The position numbers and the translations under genes are program-made. The notes below the pieces were generated by a model. The model was not told where the DNA came from. It was given only the letters and a program-made list of their open reading frames with translations, and did not search any database. From Paraburkholderia solitsugae (lineage in GTDB: Bacteria; Pseudomonadota; Gammaproteobacteria; Burkholderiales; Burkholderiaceae), in contig NZ_WOEY01000093.1 of NCBI RefSeq assembly GCF_013177695.1, forward strand, positions 1 through 39,335: a stretch of 39,335 nucleotides of DNA, in the 5' to 3' direction. How positions within the stretch are numbered: position 1 is the first letter of the stretch; the number at the start of each line of letters is the position of its first letter. This document shows positions 33,869 to 39,335 of the stretch, one piece after another.

Positions 33869-33905
33869 GCTCTATTGAACTATCCGCTCAATAGTTTTCA
33901 TCTAA
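33869..33905. promoter_or_regulatory. Candidate OxyR binding site upstream of ahpC
   Basis: Four tetranucleotides spaced by seven bases: GCTC, CTAT (33880-33883), ATAG (33891-33894), CTAA (33902-33905). The two inner ones match the OxyR consensus ATAG-N7-CTAT-N7-ATAG-N7-CTAT exactly, the last at 3 of 4, and the seventh-base pattern NTNNNAN holds in the ATAG-ttttcat segment. The outer left element does not match. Confidence 0.58.
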
Positions 33906-33969
33906 CACTATGGATCGCTATTATTCAACGCGTCCGACGGTCGTACGGGCAGAGTAATGCCCCTTCCGA

Positions 33970-35319
33970 TCAGGCACCTTTTGCCAGCGGAAACTCGATC
34001 GTCACCTCGAGCCCCGGGCCTGGCGTGCGATTGCGCAGGCGCAGCGCGCCGCGATAACGGCCTACCAGTCGCTGCACAATGGCCATGCCAAGGCCTGTGC
34101 CGTTCGCCTGGGTGCGCGCTGAATTCACACGATAGAACGGGCGTGTGACAAGGGCCAGTTGGTCTTCAGGAATGCCGGGCCCTTCATCGACCACCGACAA
34201 CTCGACCCGCGAGTGTGACACCCGCGTTTCCAGAATCACATGCGGTATGCCATCGCCGTCGCTCAAACCGTACTTGCGCGCATTCTCCAGCAGATTGCCG
34301 ACCACGCGCCGCATGTCGGTCTCATCCGCCTCGATCACCGCCGATGGCGCGAGGCGCGTGATCAGCCGCATGCTGTCTTCGCTTTGCATCCGCGCGGCAA
34401 GCTCGCCGGCGATCACCGACAGGTCGACAGGCTCCGGCACGCGCTGCACCGGACGAGCGTAATCGAGGAACCGGCCAATGATCATGTCCATCTGCTCGAT
34501 GTCGTCGACCATCGCATCCTTGGTCGCCTGGTCGGACGGGCTCATTTCGGTTTCGAGCCGCAGCCGCGCGAGCGGCGTGCGCAGATCGTGCGAGATGCCC
34601 GCGAGCATGAGCGCGCGGTCGGCCTCGAGTTGTTCGAGGTCCTGCACCATCTGGTTGAAACTGCGATTGGTCTCGGCGGCCACGCCCATGCCGCGCTCGG
34701 GTAAGGGCTCCGGCGACTGGCCGGAGCCGACCTTGCGCGCGGCCATGGCGAGCCGGGCGAACGGACGGTTCACGAGACTCGTGATGAACGCGGCGCCGAA
34801 CAACGATAGCGCGAGTGCGAACACGCCCCAGCCGGCCCACTGCAAGCCCGTCGCGTTGTCCAGTTGATCGCGGTCGAGCGCCACCCAGTAATCGTCGTCG
34901 TCGATCTTGAAGCTGATCCAGACGCCAGGGATGTCGTTGACGCTCTGGGCAATGACCGTGTCGTCGCCGAGGCGGCCGCGAATGTCGTGTTCGATCAGCC
35001 GGTTCAGCGACTCGTCGGGCTGCAGTTTGTACTTGTCGGTGGTTTCACGCGGGTACACGCGCACCCCTTCATTGCTCTCCAGATCCTGCAGCAGTGCGCG
35101 CCGCAAGTCGGGATCGGAATAGAGGAGTGCGGTGCGCGTGAGCTTGACGATAGCGACCAGCTGCAAAGCCACGCGCTGTGCGCGCGGCTCGCGTTCGATC
35201 ACCCGAAAGCTCTGGAACCACGCGGCGAGACTGACTGCGATCAACAACGCGATCAACAGAAAGGTCCGCCAGAAAAGGCCGCCGAACGCGAGCGTCAGGA
35301 GGCGCCGGTCGATCCGCAT
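33970..35319 (-). CDS. EnvZ/RisS-like sensor histidine kinase
   Basis: 449 residues. Membrane helices at about 16-35 and 161-182 flank a periplasmic domain of about 125 residues. A HAMP domain follows (NRPFARLAMAARKVGSG). Phosphoacceptor H244 lies in GISHDLRTPLARLRLE, the N-box is VGNLLENARKYG, and ATP-binding motifs are DEGPGIP and GTGLGMAIV. It is the classic OmpR-partner type (HisKA with the R-T-P sequence). The response regulator gene lies upstream on the same strand, but 241 bases of hairpin repeats separate them. Bordetella and Burkholderia name such pairs RisA/RisS; the signal is unknown. Confidence 0.88.
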   Translation of the reverse strand: MRIDRRLLTLAFGGLFWRTFLLIALLIAVSLAAWFQSFRVIEREPRAQRVALQLVAIVKLTRTALLYSDPDLRRALLQDLESNEGVRVYPRETTDKYKLQPDESLNRLIEHDIRGRLGDDTVIAQSVNDIPGVWISFKIDDDDYWVALDRDQLDNATGLQWAGWGVFALALSLFGAAFITSLVNRPFARLAMAARKVGSGQSPEPLPERGMGVAAETNRSFNQMVQDLEQLEADRALMLAGISHDLRTPLARLRLETEMSPSDQATKDAMVDDIEQMDMIIGRFLDYARPVQRVPEPVDLSVIAGELAARMQSEDSMRLITRLAPSAVIEADETDMRRVVGNLLENARKYGLSDGDGIPHVILETRVSHSRVELSVVDEGPGIPEDQLALVTRPFYRVNSARTQANGTGLGMAIVQRLVGRYRGALRLRNRTPGPGLEVTIEFPLAKGA

Positions 35320-35340
35320 GGGCCCTTCTTATCTGGAACG

Positions 35341-35545
35341 ATCTTGCATGGGACCAGGGTAAGCGCTTTGCACGGGACCAGAGTAATCGCGCTGAAGCGC
35401 GAACTCTGGTCGACAGCTAAAGCGCCAACTCTGGCCGACTGCTTTGCATGGGCCCAGAGGTAAGGCGCTAAAGCGCCAACTCTGGTCGACAGCTTTGCAT
35501 GGGACCAGAGTAATCGCGCTGAAGCGCGAACTCTGGTCGACACAG
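35341..35545. repeat. Tandem hairpin repeats between ompR and the sensor gene
   Basis: About four copies of a roughly 50-base unit that begins CTTTGCATGGGACCAGAG and ends ACTCTGGTCGACAG. Hairpins: 35377-35410 (ACCAGAGT/ACTCTGGT plus inner TCGCGCT/AGCGCGA), 35454-35485 (CCAGAG/CTCTGG plus GGCGCT/AGCGCC) and 35504-35537 (identical to the first). Two partial units lie at 35341-35366 and 35416-35440. Each full unit folds into a near-perfect two-part stem. Confidence 0.88.
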
Positions 35546-35560
35546 GGAGTGAGAACAAAC

Positions 35561-36295
35561 TCAGGCTGCACCGTCAGGAATGAACACGTAGCCAAGACCC
35601 CAGACGGTTTGAATGAAACGCGGGCTGCCCGGATCAGGTTCGATCAGCTTGCGCAGACGCGAAATCTGCACGTCGAGGCTGCGGTCGAAGACTTCATATT
35701 CACGGCCGCGGGCAAGCTCCATCAGCTTTTCACGCGACAGCGGCTGACGCGGGTGACGCGCAAACACCTTCAGCACCGAGAACTCACCCGTGGTCAGCGG
35801 AATTTCCTGGCCGGCCTTGGTGAGCGTGCGGGTGGCGAGATTCAGCGCGAACTCGCCGAACTCGAACACTTCCGTGGTTTCGGACGGCGCGCCCGGCAAC
35901 TCCGACGGCGACTGGCGGCGCAGCACCGCGTGGATCCGCGCGACCAGTTCGCGCGGGTTGAACGGCTTGGGCAGATAGTCGTCTGCGCCCATTTCGAGGC
36001 CGACGATACGATCGACGTCTTCACCCTTGGCCGTCAGCATGATGATCGGCGTGCGGTCGTTGCTGCCGCGCAAGCGGCGGCAGATCGACAGGCCGTCCTC
36101 GCCGGGCAGCATCAGATCGAGCACCAGCAAGTCGAAGCGCTCACGCACCCATAGCTTGTTCATGGACGGCGCGTTCTCGGCAACGTAGACATTGAAGCCC
36201 TGTTCACCGAGGTAGCGGCGCAGCAGATCGCGCAGGCGCGGATCGTCGTCGACGACGAGGATTTTCGAAGGGTTTTTAGTTTCCATGGTCGGCAT
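35561..36295 (-). CDS. ompR: OmpR/RisA-like response regulator
   Basis: 244 residues from the ATG at 36295 (MPTMETKNPSK); the ATG three codons later is equally possible and no clear ribosome site decides. The receiver has acidic pocket DDD (16-18), phosphoacceptor D60 in LVLDLMLPGEDG and K110 in YLPKPF. A C-terminal winged-helix DNA-binding domain follows (LTTGEFSVLKVFARHPRQPLSREKL, VQISRLRKLIEPDP, QTVWGLGYVF). It controls transcription, typically of porin or stress genes, after phosphorylation by the sensor encoded downstream. Divergent from the small secreted protein at 36525. Confidence 0.93.
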   Translation of the reverse strand: MPTMETKNPSKILVVDDDPRLRDLLRRYLGEQGFNVYVAENAPSMNKLWVRERFDLLVLDLMLPGEDGLSICRRLRGSNDRTPIIMLTAKGEDVDRIVGLEMGADDYLPKPFNPRELVARIHAVLRRQSPSELPGAPSETTEVFEFGEFALNLATRTLTKAGQEIPLTTGEFSVLKVFARHPRQPLSREKLMELARGREYEVFDRSLDVQISRLRKLIEPDPGSPRFIQTVWGLGYVFIPDGAA

Positions 36296-36524
36296 CTTAG
36301 CGCGATTAGAAAGTAGCGCGCGGTTGCATCATTTATCGGGTTACAGTCAGTTACAAAATTTACCCGCACTGTGGCACGACGTAAAGCACGGGCAGGTAGA
36401 CTCCTTTACTGAATGCGGCTGTTCGGTGGATACTTCACTCGACTAAAACTCTCGCACCCGGCTCGCTACCGGGGTTTGTATACGCATTTGAGGTAGCCGG
36501 TTGCCGCGCCACGAAGGGAACAAC

Positions 36525-36857
36525 ATGAAGGGAGGGGTTTGGCCGAATGTGCGCCTAAGCGTAATTGCACTGGCGATAGCCGGGACGCTTGCAGGCACAC
36601 TAGGACCAACGCTCGCCCACGCCCAGCCTTCGGCCGACAGAGCTGTAAGTGAACGCGTGCCCAGACCGCCTAATTCCAAAGCGAATCGCCGCAACCCCAA
36701 CGTCAACAACGACCGCCCTGCGTCAGACGTCATGTTGCGCACCGCAGTTCCCCCCGACCTTGATCAACGTCGCCGTGATGGTCATATGACGCCCGACGAA
36801 CGGCGTCTGTTACGGCAGCACATCGAAGACGCTGTCCGCGAACTCTACAAACGCTAG
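36525..36857 (+). CDS. Small secreted conserved protein, 110 residues
   Basis: The ATG at 36525 has AAGGGA upstream. A signal peptide (MKGGVWPNVRLSVIALAIAG then TLAGTLGPTLAHA) with a cleavage after AHA is clear. The mature part is basic and Pro/Asn/Arg-rich. The end, GHMTPDERRLLRQHIEDAV then RELYKR, looks conserved and helical. Probably periplasmic. It is divergent from ompR across about 230 bases, so it could be an OmpR target, but no operator was identified. Confidence 0.7.
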   Translation: MKGGVWPNVRLSVIALAIAGTLAGTLGPTLAHAQPSADRAVSERVPRPPNSKANRRNPNVNNDRPASDVMLRTAVPPDLDQRRRDGHMTPDERRLLRQHIEDAVRELYKR

Positions 36858-37027
36858 CTATTTCCGTGCCCGCTCTGGGCACGCCGGTCGCGCCTTCTCC
36901 GCGCGTGAAAAATTTCGTTGCACTTCCCCCGTCAACTCTGCTGCTCCGTTTGCCGTTGAGTCGCCAGAGCACAGCGTGTTTTGCATGCGCGAATGCCGTT
37001 TCGTGACGCCCCGCAACCGGATGATCG

Positions 37028-38665
37028 ATGATGAAATTGCTGACAGGCGGTAATCGTGGGCGATGGCTTGCAGTCACCGCCACTGCGCTCGCGGCAGTGA
37101 CGTGGTGTGCGCCGGCATCGGCCGAGCAGCAAGGCGCCTCCAATGCGCCTCTCCACAACAGGCATCGCACGCCGGCTGCCGCGTCGGCCGTTTCCCCAAC
37201 CGAGCAGGACATCCTTGACGCCGATGACGCGCGCTTCTTCCTGACGCGCGTCGGCTTTGCGCCCGATAGCAGCGAGGTCACGCAATACGTTGGACTCACG
37301 CGCGAGCAGGCGGTCGACAAGGTACTGGCGACCGCCCGAACCGAAGCCGTCACGCCGCTGCCGGAGTGGGTGCTCGAACCGATCCCGACACGCGACATCC
37401 GCAAGACGTGGACGGACGATCAACGCCGCGATGAGCAGCGACTGCGCGGCCAACGTTACGAATTATTACGTGCGTGGTGGGTGCGCGAGATGTTGAGCAC
37501 GCCGTCGCCGCTGACCGAGCGCATGACGCTCTTCTGGCACAACCACTTCACGTCAGGCCAGGACAAGGTCCAGTATCCGCAGCAGATGGCGCAGCAGAAC
37601 ATGCTGTTGCGGCGCGACGCGCTCGGCAACTTCGGCGAGATGCTGCACGGCGTCGCGAAAGATCCGGCGATGCTGCAATACCTCGATGGCGCGAGCAATC
37701 GCAAGGGCAAGCCCAATGAAAACTTCGCGCGTGAAGTGATGGAGCTGTTCACGCTTGGCGAAGGGCACTACACGCAGCGCGACGTATCGGAAGCGGCGCG
37801 CGCCTACACGGGGTGGAGCCTTGATCCCGACACGCAAGCGTACGTGTGGCGTGCCAACCAGCACGACGACGGTGACAAGACCGTGCTCGGTCAAACCGGT
37901 CCGTTCGACGGCGATCAGGTACTCGACATCCTGCTGACGCGACCGGAAACCGCGACCTTCGTCACGACCAAGCTATGGCGCGAGTTCGTCTCCGACACAC
38001 CGGACCCTGCTCGCATCGCTCCGATCGCCGCGCAGTTCCGCGCGAGTCACTACGATATCAAGGTCGCGCTGCGCGGCCTCTTCCTGAGCGATGCGTTCTG
38101 GGACGACAACGATCGCGGCGTCCTTGTGAAATCGCCGGCTGAATTCGTGGTCGGGACACTGCGCACGTTCGACATCGGCTACGACAACACGGCACCGTTC
38201 GCCGCGCAGATCCGCACGCTCGGCGAGAACCTGTTCTATCCGCCGAACGTCAAAGGATGGCCGGGCGGCACGATCTGGATCAATAGTTCGACACTGCTTG
38301 CGCGTAAGCAATTCGTCGAGCAACTATTTCGCGCGACTGAAACCGCCGGTCCGCGGCGCATCAACAATCCGATGAGTGCAAAGGTCGCGGCGAGCGGTGC
38401 ACAAGCCAATATGCAGGCGATGCCGCCGATGCAGCGCGCGATGGCGCGTGTCGGCCAGACCGGCCAAGGTGGCGTACGCTTTGACATCGACACGTGGCTT
38501 GCGCATTACAACACCGCGCCGACGGCGAAACCGGGGCTCTCGGCGGAGCTTCAGTTGCAGCACGCGGTCCTGCCGCTCACGCCGGTCGACGCGATCGAAA
38601 CCGATTCGACCGCCAGCGCTTATCTGGAGGCGTTGCTGATGGACCCCGCTTATCAATTGAAGTGA
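37028..38665 (+). CDS. DUF1800 domain protein, secreted
   Basis: 545 residues; a second ATG follows immediately at 37031. The N-terminus is hydrophobic (WLAVTATALAAVTWCAPASA), a probable signal peptide. The DUF1800 body carries DADDARFFLTRVGFAPD, LWH-type FWHNHFTSGQDKV, NENFAREVMELFTLGEGHYTQ, ARAYTGWSLD, LYPPNVKGWPGG-like NLFYPPNVKGWPGG. The family is widespread but uncharacterised and is nearly always next to DUF1501 genes, as here. Both proteins are probably periplasmic. Function unknown. Confidence 0.87.
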   Translation: MMKLLTGGNRGRWLAVTATALAAVTWCAPASAEQQGASNAPLHNRHRTPAAASAVSPTEQDILDADDARFFLTRVGFAPDSSEVTQYVGLTREQAVDKVLATARTEAVTPLPEWVLEPIPTRDIRKTWTDDQRRDEQRLRGQRYELLRAWWVREMLSTPSPLTERMTLFWHNHFTSGQDKVQYPQQMAQQNMLLRRDALGNFGEMLHGVAKDPAMLQYLDGASNRKGKPNENFAREVMELFTLGEGHYTQRDVSEAARAYTGWSLDPDTQAYVWRANQHDDGDKTVLGQTGPFDGDQVLDILLTRPETATFVTTKLWREFVSDTPDPARIAPIAAQFRASHYDIKVALRGLFLSDAFWDDNDRGVLVKSPAEFVVGTLRTFDIGYDNTAPFAAQIRTLGENLFYPPNVKGWPGGTIWINSSTLLARKQFVEQLFRATETAGPRRINNPMSAKVAASGAQANMQAMPPMQRAMARVGQTGQGGVRFDIDTWLAHYNTAPTAKPGLSAELQLQHAVLPLTPVDAIETDSTASAYLEALLMDPAYQLK

Positions 38666-38784
38666 GCAACGGGGACAAGCGGCGGAATTGAGCCGCTCAA
38701 CCGTTTAACCCAGATCAGCAGCGCAAATAAATGGTCCGTCGACGCCGGCAAGCCGCGCGCCATGACAATCGAACGAGGTGCAGG

Positions 38785-39335
38785 ATGAAACGACGCAGCT
38801 TTCTCTCGATGGGCGCAGCTGCCGGCGCGACGCTCTGGTTGCCACGCGCCTTCGGCGCGCAAGCGGCACCCCAGAGCGGGCCAATGAGTCGCGGCTACGG
38901 CAACCTGCTGATTCTCGTCGAACTGAAGGGCGGTAACGACGGTTTGAACACCGTGATTCCGTTTGCCGATCCCACTTACTATCAGCTGCGCAAAAACATC
39001 GGTATCAAACGCGAGCAAGCGATTCAGCTCGACGAGCGTACCGCGCTGCATCCGTCGTTGCAGCCGCTGATGCCGCTTTGGCAAAGCCAGCAACTGGCGA
39101 TTGTGCAGGGCGTCAGCTACGCGCAACCCAACCTGTCGCATTTCCGCTCGATCGAGATCTGGGACACCGCGTCGCGTTCGGATCAATATCTGCGCGAGGG
39201 CTGGCTCACGCGCGCATTCGCGCAGGCACCGGTGCCTGCTGGTTTTGCCGCCGACGGCGTGGTGATCGGCAGCGCTGAAATGGGACCGCTCGCCAACGGT
39301 TCCCGCGCGATTGCGCTGGTCAACCCGGTGCAGTT
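38785..39335 (+). CDS. DUF1501 protein with Tat-like signal (3' partial)
   Basis: The ATG at 38785 has GAGG in front and the frame stays open to the window edge (183 complete codons). The N-terminus MKRRSFLSMGAAAGATLWLP is a twin-arginine type signal (RRSFL then a hydrophobic stretch and AFGAQA). The DUF1501 body begins with LLILVELKGGNDGLNTVIPF, followed by ALHPSLQPLMPLWQ and GVSYAQPNLSHFRSIEIWDTA, where the GGNDGLN and HFRS segments resemble sulfatase/phosphatase-like alkaline phosphatase-fold proteins. It lies 119 bases after the DUF1800 gene and forms its usual partner. The Tat signal suggests a cofactor or metal is inserted before export. Confidence 0.85.
   Translation, partial: MKRRSFLSMGAAAGATLWLPRAFGAQAAPQSGPMSRGYGNLLILVELKGGNDGLNTVIPFADPTYYQLRKNIGIKREQAIQLDERTALHPSLQPLMPLWQSQQLAIVQGVSYAQPNLSHFRSIEIWDTASRSDQYLREGWLTRAFAQAPVPAGFAADGVVIGSAEMGPLANGSRAIALVNPVQ

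Noticed and set aside
35341..35545. Possible CRISPR array
   Set aside because: The repeats are self-complementary along nearly their whole length, irregularly spaced, and have no unique spacers of constant size.
35295..35595. Two repetitive open frames on the minus strand across the hairpin array
   Set aside because: Their translations simply repeat the array (SRFSAITLVPCK-like units) and overlap the ends of both flanking genes.

Overview
The window is high-GC DNA from a betaproteobacterium, most likely Burkholderia sensu lato and probably Paraburkholderia. This is inferred from remembered protein resemblance (SerB of 279 residues, Mfd of 1160, a RisA/RisS-like OmpR pair, IspD-IspF) and from repeat-rich intergenic DNA; no database was searched. 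No rRNA, tRNA or CRISPR array was seen.

Layout. (1) About 1-6200 is accessory DNA that looks like one end of a prophage. It holds a tail tape-measure-like protein with a C-terminal lysozyme-type domain (cut by the window start), a 45-residue ORF resembling a spike-tip tail, a strong terminator, a secreted LprI-like protein on the other strand, small hypothetical genes, and two less GC-rich cargo genes: a membrane-anchored coiled-coil protein and a DUF2971-like protein. The DUF2971-like gene loses its family character near 6200, beside a strong hairpin, which probably marks the junction with chromosomal DNA.

(2) 6314-19590 is mainly core chromosome: a secreted protein, a MetC-type cystathionine beta-lyase, two small membrane proteins, serB, a cytochrome P450, a LysR regulator divergent from an MDR-family reductase with a palindromic operator between them, a secreted protein with a perfect Shine-Dalgarno, a FetAB-type ABC exporter divergent from an AsmA-family protein, and a conserved small protein.

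(3) 20028-24249 is a signalling block: a membrane histidine kinase, a single-domain response regulator and a REC-PAS-kinase-REC hybrid, closed by a terminator. On the minus strand follow mscL, a PLP-dependent threonine/serine dehydratase and argE, then mfd with its own terminator.

(4) 31084-36857 carries ispD-ispF on the plus strand. A long imperfect inverted repeat (32354-33136) follows, then a peroxiredoxin of the mycobacterial AhpC type with an OxyR-like site upstream, and an OmpR/EnvZ-like pair separated by tandem hairpin repeats. A small secreted protein lies divergent from ompR. (5) 37028 to the end is a DUF1800 gene followed by a Tat-type DUF1501 gene cut by the window edge.

The most unusual structures are the long inverted repeat, the hairpin array inside the ompR-sensor operon, and the prophage-end cargo pair.
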